Shown: one piece after another, positions 56,227-64,000 of the stretch | Numbering within the stretch: the stretch's first letter is position 1 | How the letters are laid out: every line of letters begins with the position of its first letter | Source of the DNA: Mycolicibacterium chubuense NBB4 | GTDB lineage: Bacteria; Actinomycetota; Actinomycetes; Mycobacteriales; Mycobacteriaceae | Reading direction: 5' to 3' | NCBI RefSeq assembly: GCF_000266905.1 | Contig: NC_018027.1 | Coordinates: 4,402,001 to 4,466,000 of the forward strand | Length of the DNA stretch: 64,000 bases | Notes under the pieces: generated by a model | What the model was told of the DNA's origin: nothing | Database searches by the model: none | What the model saw: the letters and a program-made list of their open reading frames with translations, nothing else | Program-made: the position numbers and the translations under genes

Positions 56227-57804
56227 TCAGTGCGCGAAGTGACGTGCGCCCGTCAGGTACAGCGTGATTCCCGCGGCGGTGGCCGCCGCCGTCACCTCGT
56301 CGTCGCGCACCGATCCGCCCGGGTGGACGACGGCTCTGACCCCCGACGCGATGAGTGTCTCGAGCCCGTCGGGGAACGGGAAGAAGGCATCGGATGCCGC
56401 GACGGCGCCCCGGGTGCGGTCGCCGGCCCGCTCCACCGCGAGCCGTGCCGCGTCGACCCGGTTGACCTGACCCATGCCGACGCCCACGGTGGCTCCGTCG
56501 CGGGCGATGACGATCGCGTTCGACTTGACCGCCCGGCAGGTGCGCCACGCGAACACCAGGTCGGCCAGCATGGCCGGATCGGCGGGTGACCCGGTCGCCA
56601 GCGTCCAGTTGACGGGGTCGTCGCCGGCGGCGTCGAGGGCGTCGCGCTGCTGGATCAGCAGTCCCCCGCTGACCTGACGGAACTCGGTGCCACCGGGTTG
56701 CGGCTCGGAGGCCACCAGTACCCGGATGTTCTTCTTGCCCGTGAGTACTTCCACCGCCCCGGGCTCGTAGGCCGGCGCGATGATCACCTCGGTGAAGATC
56801 CCGGCGACGGTCTGGGCCATCTCGACGCTCACCTCGGTGTTGGCGGCGATCACGCCGCCGAACGCCGACAGCGGATCACACTCATGGGCCTTGCGGTGCG
56901 CATCGGCGACCGACACCGACGACACCGCGATCCCGCACGGGTTGGCGTGCTTGATGATCGCCACGCAGATGTCCTCGTGGTCGAACGCCGCGCGCCACGC
57001 CGCGTCGGCGTCGGTGTAGTTGTTGTAGGACATCTCCTTGCCGTGCAACTGTTCGGCCTGCGCGAGGCCGGGCCAGGCGCCCTCGTCGCTGTAGAGCGCC
57101 GCCTGCTGATGCGGGTTCTCGCCGTAGCGCAGCACGGCCGCCCTCCGGAAGGTCGCACCGAACCACGGCGGCAGCGCCGCCGACGCCGCCTCCCCCTCCG
57201 GCGCGAGCACCGACCCCATCCAGGACGCCACCGCGACGTCGTATTCGGCCGTGTGCCGGAAAGCCAACGACGCCAGCGTCTTTCGCTCAGTCAAGGTGAA
57301 CCCGCCGGCGCGCACCGCGGCCAGCACGCCGTCGTAGCCCAGCGGGTCGACGACCACCGCGACGCTGGGGTGGTTCTTGGCGGCCGCGCGCACCATCGAC
57401 GGCCCTCCGATGTCGATCTGCTCGACGCACTCGTCGACACCGGCACCGGAGTTCACCGTCTGCGTGAAGGGGTAGAGGTTCACCACCACGAGTTCGAAAG
57501 CCTCGACGCCGAGTTCTTCGAGCGCCGAGACGTGTTCGGGCTTGCGCTGATCGGCCAGCAGGCCCGCGTGCACCCGGGGATGCAGTGTCTTCACCCGGCC
57601 GTCGAGCACCTCGGGGAAGCCGGTGACGTCCTCCACCGGCGTCACCGGAACACCAGCCGCGGCAATGGTTTTCGCGGTGGATCCGGTCGACACGATCGCG
57701 ACGCCGGCAGCGTGCAGACCCTCGGCCAGCGGCACCAACCCGGTCTTGTCGTACACGCTGATCAGTGCGCGGCGGATCCGCCGCCGACCCTCGTTGTCGC
57801 TCAT
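56227..57804 (-). CDS. purH: Bifunctional AICAR formyltransferase / IMP cyclohydrolase
   Basis: Catalyses the last two steps to IMP. The 525-residue protein has the N-terminal cyclohydrolase ([33 protein letters not shown]) and the C-terminal transformylase ([35 protein letters not shown]). ATG 57804 overlaps the purN stop (ATGA). Confidence 0.97.
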   Translation of the reverse strand: MSDNEGRRRIRRALISVYDKTGLVPLAEGLHAAGVAIVSTGSTAKTIAAAGVPVTPVEDVTGFPEVLDGRVKTLHPRVHAGLLADQRKPEHVSALEELGVEAFELVVVNLYPFTQTVNSGAGVDECVEQIDIGGPSMVRAAAKNHPSVAVVVDPLGYDGVLAAVRAGGFTLTERKTLASLAFRHTAEYDVAVASWMGSVLAPEGEAASAALPPWFGATFRRAAVLRYGENPHQQAALYSDEGAWPGLAQAEQLHGKEMSYNNYTDADAAWRAAFDHEDICVAIIKHANPCGIAVSSVSVADAHRKAHECDPLSAFGGVIAANTEVSVEMAQTVAGIFTEVIIAPAYEPGAVEVLTGKKNIRVLVASEPQPGGTEFRQVSGGLLIQQRDALDAAGDDPVNWTLATGSPADPAMLADLVFAWRTCRAVKSNAIVIARDGATVGVGMGQVNRVDAARLAVERAGDRTRGAVAASDAFFPFPDGLETLIASGVRAVVHPGGSVRDDEVTAAATAAGITLYLTGARHFAH

Positions 57805-58430
57805 CCCATGGTCGCCTTTCGTCCCGTCCAGGTGACGCCGCGCGTGGCCAGCGCCGCCAGGACATCCACCAGCAGTTGTCGCTCGATCACCTTGATCCGT
57901 TCGTGCAGAGTGGCCTCGTCGTCGTCGTCGAGAACGGAAACGGCCTGCTGCGCGATGATGGGTCCGGTGTCGGTTCCGGCGTCCACCAGATGCACCGTGC
58001 ACCCCGTGACGCGCACGCCGTAGGCCAGCGCGTCGGCGACGGCATGCGCGCCGGGAAACGCCGGCAGCAGCGCGGGATGGGTGTTGACGACCCGCCCCGG
58101 AAACCGTGAAAGAAACTCTGGCCCAAGGATTTTCATGAAGCCGGCCGACACCACCAGGTCGGGGTTGTGGATCGCGGTCGCCTCGGTGATCGCGGCGTCC
58201 CAGGCGCTGCGGTCCGGATACTCCCGCAGGGGCACGGTGTACGTCGGCACCGAAGCGGCCGCGGCGATGTCGAGCGCCGCGCAGACCCGGTCGGTACCGA
58301 CCGCCACCACGCGGGCCGGGTAGTCGCCGACGGCGGAGTCCAGCAGCGACGCCAACAACGAACCGGTTCCCGACGCCAGGACGACGAGCCGCGCCGGCGC
58401 ACTCGGGGGCACACGGACCGCGGGCTGCAC
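57801..58430 (-). CDS. purN: Phosphoribosylglycinamide formyltransferase
   Basis: Formylates GAR with 10-formyl-THF. The 209-residue protein has [32 protein letters not shown], the catalytic [16 protein letters not shown] and [14 protein letters not shown] with the catalytic Asp. GTG 58430. Translationally coupled to purH. Confidence 0.96.
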   Translation of the reverse strand: MQPAVRVPPSAPARLVVLASGTGSLLASLLDSAVGDYPARVVAVGTDRVCAALDIAAAASVPTYTVPLREYPDRSAWDAAITEATAIHNPDLVVSAGFMKILGPEFLSRFPGRVVNTHPALLPAFPGAHAVADALAYGVRVTGCTVHLVDAGTDTGPIIAQQAVSVLDDDDEATLHERIKVIERQLLVDVLAALATRGVTWTGRKATMG

Positions 58431-58451
58431 GCCAGAGAGCCTAATGGGTGC

Positions 58452-59855
58452 TCAGTCGGTGCTGCCTTGGCGGCCGCCACGCACCTCCTCGTCGACGACG
58501 CTGGAGCTTGTCGGTTCGTCTACCACGAAGTGCTCCTCCGGGTCGAGTTCCGATGCCGGCGCCCCTCGCTCGGCCGACGGCGCAGCGACTGGCCCGGGTT
58601 CGGGGTCCGCGCCCGCCTGCGCCGTGTCGAAGTCGACGGTCACGGGCTCGTCACCGTCCTCGTCCTCGGGTTCGGGTTCGGGTTCGGCGACGGGCCGGCG
58701 GACGCGCGGCGCCACACCGCCCGACATCACCACAGTGAGCCCGCCGATGCCCGCGAACCACAGGAACGCCGCCGGCGCGAACGTCGCCTGGTCCACCCCG
58801 ACGTCGCCGAAGTTGCCCAGGGGTCCGCCCCCGGCGAAGCCGAGCAGTGCCATCGTCGCCGCCGCGAGCAACGCCGCCACCACCACCTTGGCCAGCGCCG
58901 ACAGCAGCGGCAGCCTGCGCCGCGCGCACTGCTGGCCGAGCGCCACCGCCGACACCGCGGCCACGATCATCAGCGCCACCCACACCGGCCCCAGCGGCGG
59001 TGTCGGCACCGCCGCGAGAACCGGCAGCGCCGGGACGTCTCCGCCGAAGACCGTGAACGGGCTGAACGTCGCGAGCCCGACATGCGCGCTGGACCCCACC
59101 GCCACCGCGGCGGCGCCCACCATCACGTTGGGCACGTAGAGCACGGACAGCACGGTGAGGCTGAGCTGCCCGAACACCGAATCGGTGATCGAGTACAACT
59201 CGTGCATCGTCGACCAGTGCACGATCAGCGACCCTGCGACGACGGCGCCGGACAGCCCCATCAGCGCCAGCACCCCGGCGGCGGCCGCCCGCACGGCGTC
59301 CGGCAGCCAGTTGGGCAGCGGTGACGCATACAGCACCCGGCGGCCCACCCGGGATCCGACGCCCACCGCCGCGCCGATGGCATGCACGACGAACACCCCG
59401 CCGAACGCGCGCAGTGCGTCCGGCGTCTGCAGCTGGGTGATCACCGACGCCGCGTCGTGGACCACGGCGAGACACAGTGCGGCGATCAGGATCGGGCCGC
59501 CGAGCGCCGAGGCCACCACCCAGCGGGTGACGAACCAGGACGTGCTGGTCGTCGCCGCGGCAGTCGTCCGAGAGGTGCCGTAGACCATCGCCAGCACCGG
59601 CAACAGCGGCATCACGCCCAGCGCGCTGCCGGCGATGGAGACCGGGACCTGGTGCACGCCGAGCCACATGCTGGCGATGGCGCCGAGCGCCCCGGTCATG
59701 TCGCTGTTAGCGATCAGCAGCTGCAGCAACACCACGGCGGCGACGAGCACCAGCGCCACCACGGACGGCCCGAACGCCACCCGCAGCAACTCCCGCGCCT
59801 GACGCGTACCCCCGGCTCCCCGAGGCGCGCCGCGCGCGCGTGAGGGACTGTTCAC
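58452..59855 (-). CDS. DUF6350 multi-pass membrane protein
   Basis: The 467-residue protein contains about nine or ten hydrophobic helices (about 22-385) with [21 protein letters not shown] near the front, and an acidic cytoplasmic tail rich in Glu, Asp and Pro. It resembles Rv0955 and other actinobacterial DUF6350 proteins near purN. GTG 59855 (VNSPSRARG) is preferred; GTG 59903 is possible. Function unknown. Confidence 0.78.
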   Translation of the reverse strand: MNSPSRARGAPRGAGGTRQARELLRVAFGPSVVALVLVAAVVLLQLLIANSDMTGALGAIASMWLGVHQVPVSIAGSALGVMPLLPVLAMVYGTSRTTAAATTSTSWFVTRWVVASALGGPILIAALCLAVVHDAASVITQLQTPDALRAFGGVFVVHAIGAAVGVGSRVGRRVLYASPLPNWLPDAVRAAAAGVLALMGLSGAVVAGSLIVHWSTMHELYSITDSVFGQLSLTVLSVLYVPNVMVGAAAVAVGSSAHVGLATFSPFTVFGGDVPALPVLAAVPTPPLGPVWVALMIVAAVSAVALGQQCARRRLPLLSALAKVVVAALLAAATMALLGFAGGGPLGNFGDVGVDQATFAPAAFLWFAGIGGLTVVMSGGVAPRVRRPVAEPEPEPEDEDGDEPVTVDFDTAQAGADPEPGPVAAPSAERGAPASELDPEEHFVVDEPTSSSVVDEEVRGGRQGSTD

Positions 59856-59915
59856 AGGCTCGGCCGCTCCTCGCACCCGCAGCGGTGCGCGACGTTCGCG
59901 CACGCGCGGCTCAGA

Positions 59916-60794
59916 CTACGACGACGACTGATCCGACTGCGAGGACGGCGACTGCTGCTGGTGTTGCGTCGGCACCTGGGTGGTCGGCGCATTGCTCGAC
60001 GACGGAGGCTGGCCGTACGTGGGGAACCCGGTCGGAGGCGTCGGCGGACCGGACGGCGCGACAGGCGGGAACCCACCGGTGGACGGACCCGTGCTCGGGT
60101 AGCCGCCGCTGCCGGTGTACGGCGTGGGATAGCCCGGGCGCTGCTGTTGGGGGCCCTGCTGGTGACCGGGAGCGTTGTGCTGCCCCTGCGCCTGACCGGG
60201 ATGCTGGCCGTAGTACGCGCCGGGGTACTGGCCGTACTGGTGCGACTGGTCGTACTTCGGCCGCGGCACGGGCGCGGTGATGATGCCGGAGTCGAACAGC
60301 AGAACCACGACGGCCACCGCCGCTTGCAGCAACGTGAAGGCGATGAGCAGATACAGGCCCCAGTCGACCGTCGTGGCGCTGGGCTTGTTGATGACCTCCG
60401 CGATGACGATCAAGAAGGCCACCACCGAGAAGACCGCTGCGACCGCGGTGTAGCTGCGCTGTTTGGGCAACAGACCGATCCCGGCGAACAACGCCGCGAC
60501 GACCGCCGAGACCACGGCCAGCTCCAGACCGGTCGAACTGCCGCTGAGCTCACCGAGGCCGGGGAAGTCCGACGAGTTGACGGTGAATTGAGGCGCGAAG
60601 AACGCCAGGTAGGCGAGCAGGCCGAGCACGGCGACGGCCGCACTCAGGTAACCGGGGAGCTTCGACGGGCCCTCCGCGGCGGGCTCACTCTCCCCCACCT
60701 TGCCGAACTGCTGCGTCGGCGCGTTGAACTGGGTCGTTGGCTGCTGGCCGGGCGGATATCCGGGACCTCCGGTGGGGCCTTGTGGGTACGACAT
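59916..60794 (-). CDS. DUF5336 family membrane protein (34-kDa antigen type)
   Basis: The 292-residue protein has a Pro/Gly/Gln-rich N-terminus, four predicted membrane helices (about 45-175: LSAAVAVLGLLAYLAFFAPQF and following) and a Pro/Gln/Gly/Ser-rich C-terminal tail. It matches Rv0954 and the 34-kDa antigen of M. avium subsp. paratuberculosis. ATG 60794. Function unknown. Confidence 0.85.
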   Translation of the reverse strand: MSYPQGPTGGPGYPPGQQPTTQFNAPTQQFGKVGESEPAAEGPSKLPGYLSAAVAVLGLLAYLAFFAPQFTVNSSDFPGLGELSGSSTGLELAVVSAVVAALFAGIGLLPKQRSYTAVAAVFSVVAFLIVIAEVINKPSATTVDWGLYLLIAFTLLQAAVAVVVLLFDSGIITAPVPRPKYDQSHQYGQYPGAYYGQHPGQAQGQHNAPGHQQGPQQQRPGYPTPYTGSGGYPSTGPSTGGFPPVAPSGPPTPPTGFPTYGQPPSSSNAPTTQVPTQHQQQSPSSQSDQSSS

Positions 60795-60993
60795 GACCTC
60801 TCCTGTGCTGTTCGGGCACCACGTCGACGTGACGACGCAGCCGGCGACGCGTCCAACTGCGACGACGCCGCTTATCGAGGGACCGCGTGAGCGATTCGAT
60901 GATCCACGCTAGCGCACCGAGGGGTAGGACTGTCACGCGTCGCTTCCCGACACGTGCGGTCTCGTGCGTCACACCCGATGCACTGGACGCGTC

Positions 60994-61179
60994 GCGCTCG
61001 GACTCCTCGATTTCGCGGACCAGCGGCAGCGCACGGGCGCCGAAGTGCTCGATCTCCCCCGGGAAATGCAGGAACCCGCCGAGGATCGGATCGATGCCGC
61101 GTTTGCGGTACGCCGCGACGCGCCCCGCGATCTGCTCGGGGGCGCCGAGGAGTTGCGTGGTGAGGGAAACGATGATCAC
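60994..61179 (-). pseudogene. C-terminal remnant of a luciferase-like flavin monooxygenase
   Basis: The frame reads TTQLLGAPEQIAGRVAAY, GIDPILGGFLHFPGEIEHFG and LPLVREIEESE, the typical end of LLM-class monooxygenases of the SfnG/alkanesulfonate type. About 300 upstream residues are missing: the next DNA belongs to the decarboxylase gene. The open frame continues to 60685 without family similarity. Its ATG overlaps the decarboxylase stop (ATGA), so it might still be translated. Confidence 0.65.
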
Positions 61180-62333
61180 GCCATCACGATCGGCGTGGGG
61201 GCGATGCCGTTGAACGACGAGGCCGTCACACTTGTGTAGGCGCCCATCATCGGACTGACCACCAGGTCGCCGAGTCGCAGCACCGGCATCGGATAGTCGC
61301 GTGCCACCACGTCCGCGCTGTCGCAGGTCGGTCCGGCCAGCGTCACGGGTTCGAGCGCGACGTCGCGACCCTCGAGTTCCGAGAGCGCCAGTATCGGCGG
61401 GTGCACGTCCTCGGTCATCACGTTGGAGTAGCTGCCGTAGACCCCGTCATCGAGGTAGTGCCACACCCGTCCGTCGCGCAGCGCGGTTCCGACGACGCTG
61501 GTGAGCAGCGTCATGCAGTCGGCGGCCAGGAAGCGCCCCGGCTCGGCCAGCAGCGTGAACTCGTCGCGGTCCTGCCCCAGCACCTCGTCGACGATCGCTC
61601 CCACCTCCTCGACCGGCGGCTCGGGATCGCGGTAACTCACCGGGAACCCACCCCCGATGTCGATCACCCGGGTACGCACACCGAGGGCGTGGTCGATCTG
61701 GGTGATCAGGTCGAGCGTCTGCTGCAACGCCCGGCGGTACGGCTCGACCGACGAGCTCTGGCTCCCGACGTGGAAGGTGAAGCCGGCGAATTGAACCCCC
61801 GCCGCCAGGACGTGCTTGACCATCAATTCGGCCTCGGCGGGCGCGACCCCGAACTTCGACGACAGGTCCGACTTGGCGGCGGGGTTGCGAAACGCCAACC
61901 GCACCAGGACCTCGACGTCGGAGGGGCGCCCGCAGAACTTCTGCGCCTCCGCCGCGTTCTCCACGACGAAGGTGCGCACGCCCGCTGCGTAGGCGTGGTC
62001 GAGGTCGGCGGGCTTCTTGATCGGATGGGTGTGGATGCACCGACTGATCGGAAGCCCGAGCCGCTGCAGGAGGTCCACCTCGCCCCGTGTCGCCACGTCG
62101 AAACCGCCGCCGCAGATCGCGACGGTCGACAGCACGAGCGGATGCGGCAACGCCTTCACCGCATAGTGCAGCTCGAAGCCGCGCAGAGCGTCGTGCAGCC
62201 GACGCAACCGTCGGGCCACGAGGTGGGGTTCGAGCACGAGCAGCGGTGTCCCGTGTGTTGCCGCGAGATCGGACAAGCGGCCCGCACGGACCCGCAGTTC
62301 GTCACGCAGCTGAGACCGTCGTCGGGTGTCCAC
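61176..62333 (-). CDS. PLP-dependent fold-III decarboxylase, ornithine-decarboxylase-like
   Basis: The 385-residue protein has the PLP lysine in HYAVKALPHP, HVGSQSSSVEPY, the glycine loop DIGGGFPVSY, EPGRFLAADCMTLL and GPTCDSADV. The last is the ornithine-decarboxylase signature WGPTCDSxD with its catalytic cysteine, lacking the Trp. It would make putrescine or a related diamine. GTG 62333. The start lies inside the 3' end of the upstream membrane protein gene (32-base overlap). Confidence 0.85.
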   Translation of the reverse strand: MDTRRRSQLRDELRVRAGRLSDLAATHGTPLLVLEPHLVARRLRRLHDALRGFELHYAVKALPHPLVLSTVAICGGGFDVATRGEVDLLQRLGLPISRCIHTHPIKKPADLDHAYAAGVRTFVVENAAEAQKFCGRPSDVEVLVRLAFRNPAAKSDLSSKFGVAPAEAELMVKHVLAAGVQFAGFTFHVGSQSSSVEPYRRALQQTLDLITQIDHALGVRTRVIDIGGGFPVSYRDPEPPVEEVGAIVDEVLGQDRDEFTLLAEPGRFLAADCMTLLTSVVGTALRDGRVWHYLDDGVYGSYSNVMTEDVHPPILALSELEGRDVALEPVTLAGPTCDSADVVARDYPMPVLRLGDLVVSPMMGAYTSVTASSFNGIAPTPIVMA

Positions 62334-62826
62334 GGTCTTCTCCCTTCTCCAGTGGCCGATGGGCGAGCAACGTCGTGAACCGCTCGTAGCTGACGATCGC
62401 GCAGGAATAGAACGCCGCGTCGGAGACGACCTTGCCGACAGCCCAGCCGGCGAGGACGTCGCCGAACAGCGCCGGGCCGAGGTAGAAGCTCACTGGCCGC
62501 ACCGCGACGCTGTCGATCAACTCGGCGGGACCGAATTCGACCGCGACACTGCGCAGCGCCAGCAGGTTGGCGACGGCGAGACGGGCCGGTACGGGACGCC
62601 ACCGCTGGTCGCGGTAGCTCCATCGCAGCGCGCTGATGTAGGCGGCGGCGTAGTAGCCCACGCTGGCCCCCACGGTGGCGGTGACGGCCGCCACGGCCAG
62701 CGACTCGGTCACGACGTAGGCCACCGCCGCCGCCCCGAACTCGCCGGCCGTCCCCGCGATCTCGCACGGCAGGTAGCGGCGCACCCACTCGCGCAGCTTG
62801 GCTCGTCTCGAGATCGCTGTGACCAT
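62302..62826 (-). CDS. Hypothetical membrane protein coupled to the decarboxylase
   Basis: The 174-residue protein has three or four hydrophobic segments (about 15-60, 75-95, 105-130) with CEIAGTAGEFGAAAVAYVVTES and FYLGPALFGDVLAGWAVGK. I recognise no family. ATG 62826 is chosen; no clear ribosome site. Its last 32 bases overlap the decarboxylase start, so they are likely translated together. A transport or membrane-anchoring role is possible but not shown. Confidence 0.6.
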   Translation of the reverse strand: MVTAISRRAKLREWVRRYLPCEIAGTAGEFGAAAVAYVVTESLAVAAVTATVGASVGYYAAAYISALRWSYRDQRWRPVPARLAVANLLALRSVAVEFGPAELIDSVAVRPVSFYLGPALFGDVLAGWAVGKVVSDAAFYSCAIVSYERFTTLLAHRPLEKGEDRGHPTTVSAA

Positions 62827-62935
62827 GTCTCGGACTGTGCCGTCGCCGGCGCCGCGCGTCGTGAGTAGCCCACTACGCGCATTAGTCGGCGAGGACCCGC
62901 AGGCGCCTCCCCGCACCCGTCTTGCGCCCACGGAT

Positions 62936-62949
62936 TGGAACACGTTCTA
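62936..62949. promoter_or_regulatory. KstR-like box
   Basis: TGGAACACGTTCTA fits the KstR consensus TNNAACNNGTTNNA and is nearly palindromic. It ends nine bases before the ATG of the F420-type oxidoreductase gene, a usual KstR operator position. Confidence 0.6.
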
Positions 62950-62958
62950 ATTCACGGT

Positions 62959-63807
62959 ATGGACTTTGGGTTGGTGCTGTTCACCTCCGATCGCGGGATC
63001 GCTCCGGCAGCGGCGGCCAAGCTGGCCGACGAGCACGGGTTCACCACGTTCTACGTGCCCGAACACACCCACATCCCGATCAAGCGCCAGGCTGCGCACC
63101 CCACCACCGGTGACGAGACGCTCCCCGACGACCGCTACATGCGCACCCTGGACCCGTGGGTGTCGCTGGGCGGCGCGGCCGCCGTGACCGCCCGGGTGAG
63201 GCTGTCGACCGCGGTCGCGCTGCCCGTCGAACACGACCCCATCACGCTGGCCAAATCCATCGCCACCCTGGACCACCTGTCCGGTGGCCGCGTGTCTCTC
63301 GGCGTCGGATTCGGGTGGAACACCGACGAATTGGCCGACCACAACGTGCCACCCGGCCGGAGGCGCACCATGCTGCGCGAGTACCTGGAGGCCATGCGTG
63401 CTCTCTGGACGCAGGAGGAAGCCGAATACGACGGCGAGTTCGTGAAATTCGGGCCGTCGTGGGCCTGGCCCAAACCGGTGCAGAGCCATATCCCCGTTCT
63501 GGTCGGCGCCGCAGGCACGGAGAAGAACTTCAAGTGGATCGCGAAGTCGGCCGACGGCTGGATCACCACGCCGCGGGACTTCGACATCGACGCACCGGTC
63601 AAGCTGCTCCAGGACACCTGGGCCGCTGCGGGCCGCGACGGCGCACCGCAGATCGTCGCACTGGACTTCAAGCCCGACCCCGACAAACTCGCCCGGTGGC
63701 GCGAACTCGGCGTCACCGAAGTGCTCTTCGGCCTGCCGGACAAGTCCGAGGCTGATGTCGCCGCCTACGTCGAACGCCTCGCAGGCAAACTCAACGCGCT
63801 CGTCTGA
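62959..63807 (+). CDS. LLM-class F420-dependent oxidoreductase
   Basis: The 282-residue TIM-barrel protein shows the mycobacterial LLM/F420 family features: TFYVPEHTHIP, STAVALPVEHDPITLAKSIATLDHLSGGR (in parts), GVGFGWNTDELADH and the C-terminal GVTEVLFGLPDKSE. ATG 62959. Equivalent to Rv0953c, which I recall as a KstR regulon gene. A KstR-like box lies directly upstream, so a steroid-catabolism link is likely; the substrate is unknown. Confidence 0.88.
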   Translation: MDFGLVLFTSDRGIAPAAAAKLADEHGFTTFYVPEHTHIPIKRQAAHPTTGDETLPDDRYMRTLDPWVSLGGAAAVTARVRLSTAVALPVEHDPITLAKSIATLDHLSGGRVSLGVGFGWNTDELADHNVPPGRRRTMLREYLEAMRALWTQEEAEYDGEFVKFGPSWAWPKPVQSHIPVLVGAAGTEKNFKWIAKSADGWITTPRDFDIDAPVKLLQDTWAAAGRDGAPQIVALDFKPDPDKLARWRELGVTEVLFGLPDKSEADVAAYVERLAGKLNALV

Positions 63808-63897
63808 TTTGGTGCATCGGGGTCCTTGGCGCACACCTTAGGCTGGTGGGGAACACCAGCAAGGGGCTTCCGCGCACGTGAGGAGCAATCAAGCCTC

Positions 63898-64000
63898 ATG
63901 TCGATCTCGATGATCCGCGCGCAGAATCCGCAGGGCGTCGTCGACGCGGGCACTGAGTTGTCCGGCAAGGCCGCCGCGTTGGACGGGCTCATCGGTGAGC
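63898..64000 (+). CDS. 5' end of an unidentified gene, possibly WXG100-like
   Basis: ATG 63898 follows AGGAG at 63881-63885 (spacing about 12). The first 34 residues (MSISMIRAQNPQGVVDAG, TELSGKAAALDGLIGE) are helical and polar, compatible with a small ESX/WXG100-type protein, but the window ends before any motif. The assignment is a guess from composition and length of the helix. Confidence 0.4.
   Translation, partial: MSISMIRAQNPQGVVDAGTELSGKAAALDGLIGE

Noticed and set aside
60685..60993. Continuation of the monooxygenase remnant frame as coding
   Set aside because: No family similarity after the REIEESE segment and it overlaps the start of the DUF5336 gene in another frame.

Overview
The window looks like about 64 kb of chromosome from a fast-growing mycobacterium (Mycolicibacterium-like). 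It is GC-rich, uses many GTG and a few TTG starts, and follows in inverted order the block known in M. tuberculosis as Rv1013 to Rv0953. MspA-type porins, absent from M. tuberculosis, point to a rapid grower. Names and Rv numbers are my recognition from protein sequence and synteny; no database search was run.

Layout. 1-5.6 kb, minus strand: an acyl-CoA/AMP ligase fragment, then the tatD-rpfB-ksgA-ispE string. 5.6-13 kb: metG, an oxidoreductase coupled to an ECF41 sigma factor, pabB, rsmI and the protein mannosyltransferase pmt. 13.0-14.0 kb: a DUF559 endonuclease-like gene enclosed by a perfect 24-bp inverted repeat. 14-24 kb: arcA, soxR, an alkB-like gene, three lipoproteins, a shikimate-dehydrogenase-like gene coupled to a cNMP-gated acetyltransferase (Pat), a cupin/MFS pair, an OhrR-type regulator, a DUF5313 protein and a secreted PE-PPE-type hydrolase. 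24.15-28.2 kb: a 4-kb island in the 3' end of tRNA-Ala(CGC), bounded by a 36-bp direct repeat. It carries one large lower-GC NACHT NTPase gene, a decayed IS481-type transposase end and possibly an integrase remnant. 28-35 kb: the divisome receptor gene glpR/sepX, rimJ, the gephyrin-like moeA1/glp, galU, 5-FTHF cyclo-ligase, the zinc-ribbon chaperone ruc, a SAF protein, mscL and two small secreted proteins. 35.9-38.9 kb: three tandem MspA-type porins with a long upstream non-coding region. 38.9-43.4 kb: moaB2, pepD, mprB, mprA, rpmF. 43.6-52 kb: a six-gene acyl-CoA carboxylation and oxidation operon (atuA-like, fadE13, accD2, accA2, fadE12, echA7). 52-64 kb: a DUF1707 protein, a vWA/MoxR pair, purH-purN, two membrane proteins, a flavin-monooxygenase remnant, an ornithine-decarboxylase-like gene coupled to a membrane protein, an F420-type oxidoreductase behind a KstR-like box, and the start of a further gene.

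Functional links. The envelope is the main theme: rpfB, pmt, glpR with its partner glp, pepD-mprA-mprB, porins, mscL and lipoproteins. Several regulators have a recognisable DNA site beside their own gene (ECF41, OhrR-type, SoxR, MprA). The two regions that look acquired are the inverted-repeat DUF559 unit and the tRNA-Ala NACHT island; these are the best candidates for an undescribed mobile or defence system.
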